A stretch of DNA of 64,000 nt from Pelomonas cellulosilytica (GTDB lineage Bacteria; Pseudomonadota; Gammaproteobacteria; Burkholderiales; Burkholderiaceae_C): the NCBI RefSeq assembly GCF_021353265.1, contig NZ_JAJTWU010000012.1, forward strand, positions 1 through 64,000, in the 5' to 3' direction. Under the pieces are notes generated by a model. The model ran no database searches and was not told where the DNA came from. It saw only the letters and a list, made by a program, of their open reading frames with translations. The translations under genes were made by a program, and so were the position numbers. Shown here piece by piece: positions 7,880 to 17,608 of the stretch (position 1 is its first letter; each line of letters begins with the position of its first letter).

Positions 7880-8854
7880 TCAGCCCGCCGCGGCAGAAAC
7901 CTTCTCATGGTCGCCATCGGGGCGGCGCCACGGGTCCACATGCGTCATCAGGTTCAGCACGCGATGGCGCTGCATGACGCGACGGCGAGCTTCGACGGCG
8001 ATGTCGTGACCGGCTTCGACGGTGAGCGTGGCGTCCACCTCGATGTGGGCGTCCACCACCACCATGTCGCCCATCTTGCGCGTGCGGATGTCGTGCACGC
8101 CTTTGATTCCGGGCGTCTCGGCCAGGGTCCGGCGGATGGCGGCCACCTCCTGGTCATCGACGGCGCGATCCATCAGGTCGTGCAGAGCATCCCAGCCGAA
8201 CGCCCAGCCCATCCTGGTGACCATGAAGCCGACAATGGCGGCGGCAATAGGGTCCAGGATGGGGTAGCCCGCCAGGTTGCCGATGATGCCCAGACCCACC
8301 ACCAGGGACGATGCGGCATCCGAGCGCGCATGCCAGGCGTTGGCTACTAGCATGCTGGACTTCACCTGCTTGGCCACGGCCAGCATGTAGCGGAACAGCA
8401 GCTCCTTGGCGGTCAGCGCGCCGAGCGCGACCCACAGCGCCGCCATGTGCACCTGAGGAATGGCCTCGGGCTGCTCCAGCTTCACGGCGGCCGACCAGAG
8501 CATGCCAAGCCCCACGCCGAGCAGCAACAGACCGAGCGCCAGAGAAGCCGCCGTTTCGTACCGATGGTGACCATACGGATGGTCTTCGTCCGCGTCCTTC
8601 TGGCTGTGGTGGTTGGCAAGCAGCACCACGAAGTCGGCGATGAGGTCAGACAGGGAATGCACGCCGTCAGCGACCAGGCCCTGGGACTTGGTCAGGACAC
8701 CGGCAACAATCTGGGTGGATGTGAGCGCCAGGTTGACCACGACGCTGACCCACGTGCTGCGGGAAGCGGCAGCGGCGCGCTCCGCGGTGGTGTGTTCGGT
8801 GGATTCGGAGTCTTCGCTGGGGGGAAGAAGCTCGGTCACAAATGCTCCCTTCAT
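7880..8854 (-). CDS. Cation diffusion facilitator (CDF) metal exporter
   Basis: 324 residues. After about 30 hydrophilic residues come six membrane segments. The metal-site motifs are in helix 2 (DGVHSLSD, HxxxD) and helix 5 (WHARSD, HxxxD), followed by a cytoplasmic C-terminal domain from about residue 225 with a degenerate His/Asp pattern (VHDIRTRKMGDMVVVDAHIEVD). A His-containing loop (HHSQKDADEDHPYGHHRYE, about 80-98) is usual for this family. HxxxD in helices 2 and 5 is common to Zn/Cd/Fe/Ni exporters, so the metal is not fixed. Function: proton-driven metal efflux from the cytoplasm. The gene stands alone, convergent with the cytochrome operon. Confidence 0.92.
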   Translation of the reverse strand: MKGAFVTELLPPSEDSESTEHTTAERAAAASRSTWVSVVVNLALTSTQIVAGVLTKSQGLVADGVHSLSDLIADFVVLLANHHSQKDADEDHPYGHHRYETAASLALGLLLLGVGLGMLWSAAVKLEQPEAIPQVHMAALWVALGALTAKELLFRYMLAVAKQVKSSMLVANAWHARSDAASSLVVGLGIIGNLAGYPILDPIAAAIVGFMVTRMGWAFGWDALHDLMDRAVDDQEVAAIRRTLAETPGIKGVHDIRTRKMGDMVVVDAHIEVDATLTVEAGHDIAVEARRRVMQRHRVLNLMTHVDPWRRPDGDHEKVSAAAG

Positions 8855-9162
8855 TGGGCCACCTTCGCGGCGGCAACCGCCCAGAATAGTTCGCCGGTGC
8901 TGAACGCCGGATGAACATCTTCTTGCTCGCCGGCGCGCTGAAGCCGGCCGCAGGGGCCCTCAAGCCCATCTCGCCCCGAAGGGTCTTCGCTCGGCGCGAC
9001 CGCCCGAAGGTCGCCTATTTACATGGCAATCGCATGGAGCGTTCGAGACGGACGCAACGCGTCCCCTGGTCGTCACGTCGGGCTTTCGCCCAGTCCAGGT
9101 CTGTGCAGGCTGCGCCCGTTGGTTTCCCTACGTTTGTGCTCAGATAGCAAAACCGAAAGGGG
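8855..9162. other. Gene-free stretch between the CDF gene and tRNA-Pro
   Basis: About 308 bases without a convincing gene. A plus-strand frame of 78 codons starts at 8911, but its translation is Arg/Pro-rich, resembles no family I know, and lacks a ribosome binding site. The 3' end of tRNA-Pro faces this stretch, the usual side for site-specific integration, but no integrase or duplicated tRNA end is visible. Confidence 0.35.
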
Positions 9163-9200
9163 AAATAGAAACGGGTTACAGAACAGCTTCTGTAACCCGT
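9163..9200 (-). terminator. Terminator of tRNA-Pro
   Basis: A perfect 13-bp stem (9188-9200 with 9171-9183, arm ACGGGTTACAGAA) with loop GCTG on the minus strand is followed by TTTCTATTT. It begins 8 nt beyond the CCA end of tRNA-Pro. Confidence 0.8.
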
Positions 9201-9208
9201 GAATAAAT

Positions 9209-9285
<77 letters not shown>

Positions 9286-9300
9286 AACAAGCTGCGCATT

Positions 9301-12300
9301 CTAGACCAAGCTGACGACCCGCCCGGTGCCGCTGATCAGCGCAGCGCGAACGGGCTCGCCGGGCTGCAGCGCCTGCACCGCCGCCACGTAGCCGCGCAGC
9401 TGCTCGTGATAGGCCTGGACGGCCTCGGGCGTGAGGCCGAGCTTGTAGTCCAGCACCCACCAGGCGGCCGGCTCGGTAGCGGTGGCACGGCGGTGCACAA
9501 GGCGGTCGATGCGCCCTTCCCCGCCGGTGACGGTCACCGGCACCTCGTTGCCGGCCCACAGCAGCTGTTCGGGGTCGAAGAAGGGCCGCGCCTCGCTGCT
9601 CGACAGGATTGCGCCGGCGCTGCGCGCCAGTTGTTCGCGCCCCGCCGCATCAAGGCCGAAGGCCTGTGAGCTGCCAGCCAGCAGTACGTCAAGCGGCTGG
9701 GTCTGCCCCGGGTGGCTGGCCCATTCCAGCACCCGGTGCAGCGCCTCGCCGACCTGGGCGGCGCGGGCGTTGTCGGCCGCGCGCACCGGCAGCGGTTGGC
9801 GCTCGCCCTGCCAGGCCGGAAGCGGCCGCCAGCGCGGCGCGGGCGCCTCCCCCACCGCGCCCTCCTGCAGCGGCAGCGGCCAGGGCTGGCCGAGTGGCGC
9901 GAGGCGAGACCACCAGCAGTCCTGCGGCCGCCTGGCCGGCGTGCGGCTGACGATGAGGGTGCGCCGCGCCCGCGTGAGGGCCACGTACAGCGCATTGAAC
10001 TCCTCACGCTGGCGGGCCGACTGCTCCTCGGCCACCAGGCCGGCCAACGATGGCGGCGGCTTGGCCTCAGAGCCGAAGAAGGCGGCGCGCCGTGGCGCCG
10101 GCTGCCCCACCGGCCAGTCCAGTAGCAAGCCATAGGTCTCGGCCTTGGGCGACGCCGCCTCGGCATCCAGCAGCACCACCACATCCGCCTCCAGGCCTTT
10201 GGCGCCGTGAATGGTCAGCAACTGCACGCCATCCTCGCCGGGCGCGGCGCCCCAGGTCAGCGGCCGGCTGCGCAGCGCGCGCACGAAGCCGTAGAGCTGC
10301 GCATAACGGCCGCCGTCCAGGTCCAGCGCGGCACGCAGCAGCGCCTGCACGCTCTGCACGCGCGCGCCGGCTTCCGTCGGCGGGCTGCTGGCCAGCAGGC
10401 GCGGTAGCAGTTCGCCCTCGTGCACGATGCGGTCCAGCAGCTCATGCGGCGTGCTGCGCGTGGCGGCCGCCTGCCATTCGGCCAGCAGCCGCTGCGCACG
10501 GGCGAGCGCGGGACTGGGGCACGGCAGAGTCTGCACCGCCGCCCACCAGGGGCGCGGCCGTTCGGCGGCCGGCGCGTCGAGGTAGGCGATGCGCCCGGCC
10601 GCAGCTGCCAGGCTCAGCAGTTCGTCGTCGCCGATGCCGAACAGCGGACTGGCCAGCGCCTGGGCCAGCGACAGGTCGTGCCCTGGCGACGCGAGCGCGT
10701 CCAGCAGCGCGAGCAGGTCACGCACCGCGGGGGCCTCGGCCAGCGGTGTCTCCTCAGGCGCGGCGTGCGGGATGCCTGCCGCCGTCAGCGCCGTGCTGAG
10801 CTGACGCAGCGGCTCGCGCTTACGCGCCAGCGCGAAAATCTGCCCGGGCCGCAACTCGGGCCGCGCCGCCAGCAGTCCGGCGATACAGGCCGCCACGCGC
10901 TGCGCTTCGGCCTCGCGGCGTTCGAACTCGGGCTCGTGGCGAGGCTCGGTCAGGCTCGGCCGCCAGGCTAGCGGGTCGACCTCGCGCTCGGCCTTCTCGC
11001 CGGGCGGCCCGTCCAGCAGCCACAGGCCCGCTAGCACATCGCTGCCAGGCGTGCCCTCGGTGGTGTGCGGGCGAAAGCCTTCCAGCACGCCGTCCAGCGC
11101 GCCGTTGACGGCGGCCAGCACCTCGGGTGCGTTGCGCCGGGTGTGGTCGCAGGCCAGGCTGGCGCCGCCCAGGCCGCCGACGACGAAGTCGCGCGCGGCC
11201 ACGAACACACGCGGCTCGGCGCGGCGGAAACGGTAGATGCTCTGCTTGGGGTCCCCCACGATGAAAACGCTCAAGCCCGTGCCGCCGCCTGCACCGGCGT
11301 AGGCCGACAGCCAACCGTGCAGGGCCTGCCATTGCAGCGGGCTGGTGTCCTGGAACTCGTCGATCAGCAGATGGCGCACCTGGGAGTCCAGGCGCTGCTG
11401 CACCCAGCCCGCCAGCTCCGGCTGGGCCAGCAGCGCGAGCGCGCCGCGCTCCAGGTCGTTCATGTCGACCAGACCGCGCTGGCGCTTCAGCGCCTCGAAC
11501 TCGGCCACCAGGCGCAGGCCCAGCCGGTACATGGCCGCATGCTGCTCCGCGGCGGCCTGCTGCTCGACATCGGCGCGCAGAGCCTCGAGCTCGGCGGTGA
11601 CCCGGCGCCACAGCGGCAGGTCGTCGCAGACCTTGCCGAGCTTACGCGGCGAGCCCATGCCCTTCTCGGTGAACAGCGCTGCCTGCACTTCGGAAAGGCT
11701 GCCGGCCGCGATCAGTTCGGCGGCGGCCGTCTGCGCCTTGGCGCCACTCACGGCGCCGAGCTCGCGGGCCAATGCGGCAATGTCGGGCGCCAGCGCCTCG
11801 AAGCGCTCAGCCGGGTCTTGCACCGGCGCCGGCACGCTGCCGGCCAGTACGCCATGAACCTCGGCCAGCCCGAGCTCCACGCGCTTGGCGAAGGCGGCCA
11901 TCAGCCACTCGCGCAGGTTGTGCCGGCCGCGCGCCAGCGTCAATGCCTGGAAGTCGGCCAGCAGCTCGGCGTCGCCCAGCACGGCGGCGTGGAAGCGCCT
12001 CCAGAGCGTCGGCATCAGCTCGGCTTCGTCCTCGACGAGCTGCAGCTCCGGCGAGATGCCCAGGTCAGTCAGCAGGCTCAGCGGCGCCGCGCGCAGCAGT
12101 TGCGAAAACCAGCCGTGGAAGGTGCGCACCTCCACGCCCCGGCCGCCGCGCAGCAGCTCGGCCTGCAGCCGCGCGAGCCGCGGGCGCAGGCGCTCGGCAT
12201 GCTCCAGCCCCAGGCCGCGGTCGACGAGGGCCTGGCGCTGAGCCGGCTCGCTCGCCCGCGCGAACTCGCCTAGCCACTGGGCCAGCCGCTCGCGCATTTC

Positions 12301-12519
12301 GCCCGCGGCCTTGCGGGTGAAGGTGATGGCCACGATCTGCTGCGGCTCGGCGCCGGCCAGCAGCGCGCGCAGGATGCGCGACACCAGCATCCACGTCTTG
12401 CCCGCACCGGCGCAGGCCTCGACGATGCTGCTGCGCGCCGGGTCGCAGGCGATGGCATAGAAGCGCTCGCGCGGGATGCGCTGGCCGTCGGCGTAGTAGG
12501 CGAACTGGGTGCCGCTCAT
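9301..12519 (-). CDS. AddA-like UvrD-family helicase-nuclease subunit
   Basis: 1072 residues. The UvrD/REP superfamily 1 helicase core begins with Walker A ACAGAGKT (about 35-42). [15 protein letters not shown] motif follows, Walker B is LLIDEFQDT (about 384), and [18 protein letters not shown] follows it. C-terminal motifs include [17 protein letters not shown] and [15 protein letters not shown] RecB-type nuclease end carries [10 protein letters not shown] and VLDYKLG (about 1020), the PD-(D/E)xK signature. With the adjacent gene it should form an AddAB-type complex that resects double-strand ends for RecA. The ATG at 12519 overlaps the stop of the upstream nuclease gene (ATGA), so the two are translationally coupled. 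Confidence 0.9.
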   Translation of the reverse strand: MSGTQFAYYADGQRIPRERFYAIACDPARSSIVEACAGAGKTWMLVSRILRALLAGAEPQQIVAITFTRKAAGEMRERLAQWLGEFARASEPAQRQALVDRGLGLEHAERLRPRLARLQAELLRGGRGVEVRTFHGWFSQLLRAAPLSLLTDLGISPELQLVEDEAELMPTLWRRFHAAVLGDAELLADFQALTLARGRHNLREWLMAAFAKRVELGLAEVHGVLAGSVPAPVQDPAERFEALAPDIAALARELGAVSGAKAQTAAAELIAAGSLSEVQAALFTEKGMGSPRKLGKVCDDLPLWRRVTAELEALRADVEQQAAAEQHAAMYRLGLRLVAEFEALKRQRGLVDMNDLERGALALLAQPELAGWVQQRLDSQVRHLLIDEFQDTSPLQWQALHGWLSAYAGAGGGTGLSVFIVGDPKQSIYRFRRAEPRVFVAARDFVVGGLGGASLACDHTRRNAPEVLAAVNGALDGVLEGFRPHTTEGTPGSDVLAGLWLLDGPPGEKAEREVDPLAWRPSLTEPRHEPEFERREAEAQRVAACIAGLLAARPELRPGQIFALARKREPLRQLSTALTAAGIPHAAPEETPLAEAPAVRDLLALLDALASPGHDLSLAQALASPLFGIGDDELLSLAAAAGRIAYLDAPAAERPRPWWAAVQTLPCPSPALARAQRLLAEWQAAATRSTPHELLDRIVHEGELLPRLLASSPPTEAGARVQSVQALLRAALDLDGGRYAQLYGFVRALRSRPLTWGAAPGEDGVQLLTIHGAKGLEADVVVLLDAEAASPKAETYGLLLDWPVGQPAPRRAAFFGSEAKPPPSLAGLVAEEQSARQREEFNALYVALTRARRTLIVSRTPARRPQDCWWSRLAPLGQPWPLPLQEGAVGEAPAPRWRPLPAWQGERQPLPVRAADNARAAQVGEALHRVLEWASHPGQTQPLDVLLAGSSQAFGLDAAGREQLARSAGAILSSSEARPFFDPEQLLWAGNEVPVTVTGGEGRIDRLVHRRATATEPAAWWVLDYKLGLTPEAVQAYHEQLRGYVAAVQALQPGEPVRAALISGTGRVVSLV

Positions 12520-15062
12520 GTCAGATCGTCTTTTCGGCACAGGCCACGAGCTTCGCAATAATCACAGACGCGGCCTTCACCCAGCGCCGGCAGCGGCTGG
12601 CCCGCGAGCACGGCCGACAGGTCGGCCTGCAGGCCGTCGCGCAGCACCTGGGCGGTGGCACTCACCTCGGGGTGGGGCACGGTGACGAGCGAGTCGGGCT
12701 CGTCCATCGCGAGGTAGGCAGCCTGCAGGGTCGGGCCGGCATCCATCAGCAGCGCATAGACCGCCAGTTGGGTATCTTCCAGCGGGGTCTTGAGCTTGTC
12801 CTTCAGGTCCTTGGCGCGCCCGGTCTTGTAGTCCAGCAGCAGCGGGCCGGCGGGCGTGGTGTCGATACGGTCGATGCGACCTTGCAGCGTCACGCCGGCC
12901 AACGGCCCGTCGAAGGGCTGGCAGCGCCGCTCGACCTCGCCGGCCTCGAAGCGCTGGCCCTCGGCCTCGGTGCCGACCAGCCAGCTGATGTAGCGCGACA
13001 CGACGCGCTCGAAGGCCGCGCGGAAGGGCAGGAAGTCTGCAGCATCGAGCGTCGCGGCCTCCGCATCGGCCGCGGCGCGCAGGTCGGCCAGGTCGTAGTT
13101 GCCACTGCGGGCCTCGTGAAAGCGCCGCAGCACGGCATGCAGCCAGGTGCCGTAGTCGCGCTTGTCGAGCTCGACGTCCAGCTCGTCCGGCTCGCGCAGG
13201 CCCAGCACGCTGCGGCTGAAGAACTGGTAGGGGCAGTTGCGCAGCGCCTCGATGCTGCTGGCGCTGAGCTGCGCCGGCAGCCGCTGCGGCACTGCGGCGC
13301 GGCGGTGCGCCGGCTGGGGCCGCAGCAGCGCGTCGGCGCGCTCGTCAGCCCAGTCCGGCAGCGGCCGGCGCCAGGCGGCTTCCAGACGTTCGATGAGCGG
13401 GCTGGGCGGCAGCGGCTCGGCGCCGGCATGGCTGCAGCGCAGCAGCGTGACCGCCGGCAGACGCAGCAACTGCGCGAAGGCCCAGGCCTGCGCCTCGCGC
13501 TGGGCCGCCAGGTGCGGCAAGCCGAGGGCCTGGGCATCGGCATCTGACAGGACGCCGTTGCGCGGCGCCGCGGGCGCCAGCGTTGCGGCGTCGGCCCCCG
13601 GCAGCACCGCTGCGCCGAAGGGCCGCAGCAGCGCGCGAGCGAGCGGCGTGATGACGACGACCGGCTGGGCGTCTTCCGGCGGGCTGAACTGCGCGCCTTC
13701 GAGCGTGGCGTCCACCCAGGCCAGGAACTCGTCAGGCCGCAGCCGCGTCGCGCCGATGACCTGCTCGTGCGCGCTGCCGGCCCAAGGGTTGCGGCTGATC
13801 CACAGCGCATTGAGCAGCGGCTCGCCGCCCTCGACGTCGGCCAAAGAACCCAGGCGGCGCAGCACGCGCCCCAGGTCGGCCAGCCAGCCGCCGAGCTTGC
13901 GCGGCCCGCCAGCCAGCGGCGCGGCGGCATCACGCGCCTCGCGCCACAGCGGCAGGCCCAGCGCGTCCAGCGGCCCGATCGCCCGCCAGCCCTTGCGGCG
14001 GCACAGCGCCTCCAGGTCGCGCAGCGCCTCCACGTCGAAGTCCGCACCGAGCGGCGACTTCATCCACGCGAGCCAGTCGTCCACGCCGCCCTGCGCCAGT
14101 TGCGCGCGCAACAAGGCCATTAGGGCCGCGGCGGCCGGCGTGGTGGCCAGCGTCCAGCCGGTCTCGTCATAGATGGGCACGCCCTGGCGCATCAGCAGCG
14201 TGCGCACGCGTCGCACTGCGACGCGATCCTGTGCCAGCAGCGCCACAGGCGCCCGGCCGGCATTCAGATGCTGCAGCACGGCAGTGGCGGCCTGCTCGGC
14301 CAGCGCCTCGAAGTCCGCGCAGCGCGCGAGCTGAAGGTCAGTGCCGGTGACAGGCACGGTATCGAGGTCGACGTCGGCCCGCAGGCACAGGGATGGCACG
14401 TCGCCCGACATCAGCGCCCGGGCCAGCGCGTCGGGACCACCCACCTCCAGCACCATCCAGCCGCTGGGGCGCTGCGTGAACAGCGCGTCTGTGGCCAGCG
14501 CCCGCTCGTCGGACTGCACCCAGGCCAAGGCGACGAGGCCGAGCGCGCGCTCCAGATCACCGGGCCCGCCGGCCTGCAGGGCAAGGCGCTGCTCGGCGGC
14601 GTCGAAAAAGGCGGGCCGCTCGGCGGGCGCACGCTGGCCGACCGCTCGGCTCAACGCATGCGCCGTCTCCACGAGGCGGGCGCGGGCCGCAACGTAGGCC
14701 TTTTCGTCCCGCTTCCGCAGCGCCTGGGCCCAGGACTGGCCGGCCAGCAAGCCGTCGGCCGTGAAGGCATCGATGGCCGCATCGCCGCTGATCTGCCCGG
14801 GCGCCGCCAGCGGGCTCGGGCCCAGCGACGAGGCCAGGCTGTGGCTGGTGGTGATCAACGGCGCCCAACCGCCCTGCGCAGCAAAGGCGCGGCGCGCCGG
14901 CAAGATCTGCTGCGCGAAAGGTAGCAGCAGCACGGCGTCGCGCACGACCGCACCCTGGGCACCTAGCCAGTCGGTGCAGGTGGCGGCGACGCGGCGCCAG
15001 AAGTCGTCGATGACCTCCCCGCCGACGAGGCCGAGGCTGAGGGCTTTCGGCAGGTATTGCAC
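12516..15062 (-). CDS. AddB-like PD-(D/E)xK nuclease subunit
   Basis: 848 residues. The N-terminal two thirds is an inactivated helicase-like fold: no Walker A is visible, only a degenerate start region (VVRDAVLLLPFAQQILPARRAF, about 40-60). The C-terminal nuclease domain has LQGRIDRI, then LLLDYKTG (about 735-755), the Asp/Asp-Tyr-Lys motif. Cysteines in LRNCPYQFF (about 610) and CDYCEARGLC (about 835-845) are placed as in AddB and other iron-sulphur nucleases, where four Cys bind a 4Fe-4S cluster. First gene of the pair, divergent from trxA. The lack of Walker A separates it from RecC or AddA. Confidence 0.87.
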   Translation of the reverse strand: MQYLPKALSLGLVGGEVIDDFWRRVAATCTDWLGAQGAVVRDAVLLLPFAQQILPARRAFAAQGGWAPLITTSHSLASSLGPSPLAAPGQISGDAAIDAFTADGLLAGQSWAQALRKRDEKAYVAARARLVETAHALSRAVGQRAPAERPAFFDAAEQRLALQAGGPGDLERALGLVALAWVQSDERALATDALFTQRPSGWMVLEVGGPDALARALMSGDVPSLCLRADVDLDTVPVTGTDLQLARCADFEALAEQAATAVLQHLNAGRAPVALLAQDRVAVRRVRTLLMRQGVPIYDETGWTLATTPAAAALMALLRAQLAQGGVDDWLAWMKSPLGADFDVEALRDLEALCRRKGWRAIGPLDALGLPLWREARDAAAPLAGGPRKLGGWLADLGRVLRRLGSLADVEGGEPLLNALWISRNPWAGSAHEQVIGATRLRPDEFLAWVDATLEGAQFSPPEDAQPVVVITPLARALLRPFGAAVLPGADAATLAPAAPRNGVLSDADAQALGLPHLAAQREAQAWAFAQLLRLPAVTLLRCSHAGAEPLPPSPLIERLEAAWRRPLPDWADERADALLRPQPAHRRAAVPQRLPAQLSASSIEALRNCPYQFFSRSVLGLREPDELDVELDKRDYGTWLHAVLRRFHEARSGNYDLADLRAAADAEAATLDAADFLPFRAAFERVVSRYISWLVGTEAEGQRFEAGEVERRCQPFDGPLAGVTLQGRIDRIDTTPAGPLLLDYKTGRAKDLKDKLKTPLEDTQLAVYALLMDAGPTLQAAYLAMDEPDSLVTVPHPEVSATAQVLRDGLQADLSAVLAGQPLPALGEGRVCDYCEARGLCRKDDLT

Positions 15063-15103
15063 TTGTGAACAGGGCCTCCCACCCTCACCTTCACCGGTGT
15101 TTT

Positions 15104-15119
15104 GGTCACCCCGGTGACC
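15104..15119. promoter_or_regulatory. Palindrome in the addB/trxA divergent region
   Basis: A perfect inverted repeat, GGTCACC CC GGTGACC, lies 42 nt upstream of the addB-like start and 95 nt upstream of trxA. It has the form of a dimeric regulator site, but I know of no regulator for it. It could also be chance in GC-rich DNA. Confidence 0.3.
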
Positions 15120-15213
15120 GTCGGGGCAAAAGTGGCTATGTCACAATCATTTTGCCTATTCGGACGGCGCCCCCGCGGTGACCGCCACCCCTTAGAGGCC
15201 AAGGAACCCTCCC

Positions 15214-15543
15214 ATGAGCAGCGAATTGATCAAGCATGTTTCCGACGCGTCCTTCGACGCCGACGTGATCCAGTCCGGCAAGCCGGTCCTGGTGGACTAC
15301 TGGGCCGAATGGTGCGGTCCCTGCAAGATGATCGCGCCCATCCTGGACGAGGTAGCCACCGGCTACGGCGACAAGCTGCAGATCGCCAAGATGAACGTCG
15401 ACGAGAACCGCGAAGTGCCCGCCAAGTTCGGCATCCGCGGCATCCCGACGCTGATGATCTTCAAGGACGGCCAGCTCGCCGCCACCAAGGTCGGTGCCCT
15501 GTCCAAGGCCCAGTTGACCGCCTTCATCGACGCGAACCTATAA
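15214..15543 (+). CDS. trxA: Thioredoxin 1
   Basis: 109 residues, the normal length of a single-domain thioredoxin. The redox site WCGPC is at about residues 33-37 in [17 protein letters not shown]. The cis-Pro is in [14 protein letters not shown] (about 72-85). It reduces cytoplasmic protein disulphides with electrons from thioredoxin reductase. It precedes rho, as in many betaproteobacteria and enterobacteria. A GGCGCC/GGCGCC hairpin at 15570-15585 follows the gene but has no T-run. Confidence 0.97.
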   Translation: MSSELIKHVSDASFDADVIQSGKPVLVDYWAEWCGPCKMIAPILDEVATGYGDKLQIAKMNVDENREVPAKFGIRGIPTLMIFKDGQLAATKVGALSKAQLTAFIDANL

Positions 15544-15789
15544 TCGCGTTCAGCTGTTGCAGCGTGACAGGCGCCTCCCGGCGCCACGCTGTGGCAGTCA
15601 AAGCCAACACGCCCCGGGTTCCACGAAGAACCCAGCCAGCGTGGACTCGGCTCCCCCTCCCCAACGTATTTTCTGACGCTGCGCCGTTCGCTGTTGAGCG
15701 GTGACAGGTTCAGTCCTTTCCTGCGGGGCGGCCGTGACATCGCCGTAGGCGCCTTGGCTGGCGCCGCGGCCCCAGACGGGTGTTCACCC

Positions 15790-17055
15790 ATGCATCTCTC
15801 AGAACTGAAAGCCCTCCACGTCTCCGCCCTCATCCAGATGGGCGAAGAGCTGGAGATCGACAACGTCACCCGCCTGCGCAAGCAGGAGCTGATGTTCGCC
15901 ATCATGAAGAAGCGCGCCAAGGCCGGCGAGCAGGTATTCGGCGATGGCGTGCTGGAAGTGCTGCCCGACGGCTTCGGCTTCCTGCGCTCGATCGAGGCCA
16001 GCTACATGGCGTCCACCGACGACATCTACCTGAGTCCCAGCCAGATCCGCCGCTTCAACCTCCACACCGGCGACCTCGTCGAGGGCGAGGTTCGCGTACC
16101 CAAGGACGGCGAGCGCTACTTCGCGCTGGTGAAAGTTGACCGCGTCAACAACCAGACGCCGGAGGAGAGCAAGAACAAGATCATGTTCGAGAACCTGACG
16201 CCGCTCTTCCCGAAAGAGCAGTTCAGGCTCGAGCGCGAGGGCTTCAAGGGCGAAGAGAACATCACCGGTCGTATCGTCGACCTGATCGCCCCCATCGGCA
16301 AAGGCCAGCGCGCGCTGATCGTGTCGCAGCCCAAGACCGGCAAGACCGAGATGATGAAGAGTCTGGCGCACGCGCTGGTGGCCAACCATCCGGACTGCCA
16401 TTTGATCGTGCTGCTGGTGGACGAGCGTCCCGAGGAAGTGACCGAGATGATCCGCACCGTGCGCGGTGAGGTCATCAGCTCCACCTTCGACGAGCCCGCC
16501 GCCCGCCACGTGCAGGTGGCCGAAATGGTCATTGAGCGCGCCAAGCGGCTGGTCGAGCTGAAGAAGGACGTGATCATCTTGCTGGACTCGATCACCCGTC
16601 TGGCCCGCGCCTACAACAACGTGCTGCCCAGCTCCGGCAAGGTGCTGACCGGCGGCGTGGACGCCAACGCGCTGCAGCGCCCCAAGCGCTTCTTCGGCGC
16701 GGCACGCAACATCGAGGAAGGCGGCTCGCTGACCATCATCGGCACGGCGCTCATCGACACCGGCTCGAAGATGGACGAGGTCATCTACGAAGAGTTCAAG
16801 GGCACTGGCAACTGCGAAATCCACCTGGATCGCCGCATGGCCGAGAAGCGCGTCTACCCCTCGATCCTGATCAACAAGTCCGGCACGCGCCGTGAAGAGC
16901 TGCTGCTCAAGCCCGAAATCCTGCAAAAGAGCTGGATCCTGCGCAAACTGCTCTACAACATGGACGAGATCGAGGCGATGGAGTTCATCCTCGACAAGAT
17001 GAAGGCGTCGAAGAACAACCTGGACTTCTTCGACATGATGCGGCGCGGCGGGTAA
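15790..17055 (+). CDS. rho: Transcription termination factor Rho
   Basis: 421 residues, close to the E. coli length. The N-terminal helix bundle ([15 protein letters not shown]) leads into the RNA-binding cold-shock-like domain (about 50-125: [15 protein letters not shown], then [16 protein letters not shown]). The ATPase has Walker [11 protein letters not shown] (about 180), Walker [17 protein letters not shown] (about 260) and the Q/R loops ([22 protein letters not shown]). It forms a hexameric RNA helicase that ends transcription. The ATG at 15790 matches the conserved N-terminus. The 246-nt leader upstream has several GC hairpins and may be used for autoregulation, as known in E. coli, but I see no specific element. 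Confidence 0.97.
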   Translation: MHLSELKALHVSALIQMGEELEIDNVTRLRKQELMFAIMKKRAKAGEQVFGDGVLEVLPDGFGFLRSIEASYMASTDDIYLSPSQIRRFNLHTGDLVEGEVRVPKDGERYFALVKVDRVNNQTPEESKNKIMFENLTPLFPKEQFRLEREGFKGEENITGRIVDLIAPIGKGQRALIVSQPKTGKTEMMKSLAHALVANHPDCHLIVLLVDERPEEVTEMIRTVRGEVISSTFDEPAARHVQVAEMVIERAKRLVELKKDVIILLDSITRLARAYNNVLPSSGKVLTGGVDANALQRPKRFFGAARNIEEGGSLTIIGTALIDTGSKMDEVIYEEFKGTGNCEIHLDRRMAEKRVYPSILINKSGTRREELLLKPEILQKSWILRKLLYNMDEIEAMEFILDKMKASKNNLDFFDMMRRGG

Positions 17056-17101
17056 GCAAGGACCGAGGACATGCACTACGGCAGGTCCGACGCCTCGCGA
17101 A

Positions 17102-17128
17102 GGCTGTGCATTTCCCGCATGCACAGCC
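17102..17128 (+). terminator. Hairpin after rho
   Basis: A perfect 10-bp stem GGCTGTGCAT/ATGCACAGCC with a 7-nt loop lies 47 nt after the rho stop. It is followed by ATTAGCCTT rather than a T-run, so it is a weak intrinsic terminator or an mRNA 3'-end stabiliser. Confidence 0.45.
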
Positions 17129-17172
17129 ATTAGCCTTCACCCCTAAACTAGCCAAACCGCCGGGAAGCCCGC

Positions 17173-17178
17173 TAGAAT
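17173..17178 (+). promoter_or_regulatory. Probable -10 box of rpmE
   Basis: TAGAAT lies 85 nt upstream of the rpmE start codon and after the rho hairpin. It is a five-of-six match to the sigma-70 -10 consensus. The -35 hexamer is not clear. Confidence 0.35.
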
Positions 17179-17262
17179 CGCGGGTTTTCCGCCCAGACAA
17201 CCCCTGGAAAGTGCGCAGCTCAAGTCCAGCCGCGTGGCTCCCAACCTAGCCGAGAGGTTCCC

Positions 17263-17514
17263 ATGAAAGAAGGCATTCACCCCAACTACCGCGAAGTCGC
17301 GTTCGTCGACCTGTCCAACGGTTTCCAGTTCGTGACGCGCTCGACCGTCCAGACCAAGGAAACCACCGAGATCGACGGCAAGACGCTGCCGCTGGTGAAG
17401 TTGGAAACGACGAGCGAATCGCACCCCTTCTACACGGGCACGCAGAAGAGCGTGGACAACCTGGGCGGTCGCGTCGAGAAGTTCCGCAACAAGTTCGCTC
17501 ACCTCAAGAAGTGA
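17263..17514 (+). CDS. rpmE2: 50S ribosomal protein L31, type B
   Basis: 83 residues: [20 protein letters not shown] at the start and [15 protein letters not shown] at the end. There are no Cys residues, so it is the zinc-independent type B form (YkgM-like), about 15 residues longer than type A. In many betaproteobacteria this is the only L31, so it may be the constitutive copy here. It lies after rho and has its own terminator. Confidence 0.96.
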   Translation: MKEGIHPNYREVAFVDLSNGFQFVTRSTVQTKETTEIDGKTLPLVKLETTSESHPFYTGTQKSVDNLGGRVEKFRNKFAHLKK

Positions 17515-17555
17515 TCGGGTGGCGGCTGTTCCGCCGCACCAACGAACACCTCAAC

Positions 17556-17580
17556 AAAGGGCAGCCTCGGCTGCCCTTTT
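17556..17580 (+). terminator. Terminator of rpmE
   Basis: Stem AAAGGGCAG/CTGCCCTTT (17556-17564 with 17571-17579), loop CCTCGG, T-run to 17580. It starts 42 nt after the L31 stop. Confidence 0.85.
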
Positions 17581-17608
17581 GCATTGCCGACCGGCGTTTG
17601 ACGGCATC

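Noticed and set aside
8911-9147. 78-codon plus-strand frame between the CDF gene and tRNA-Pro
   Set aside because: No ribosome binding site, no family resemblance and Arg-rich composition.
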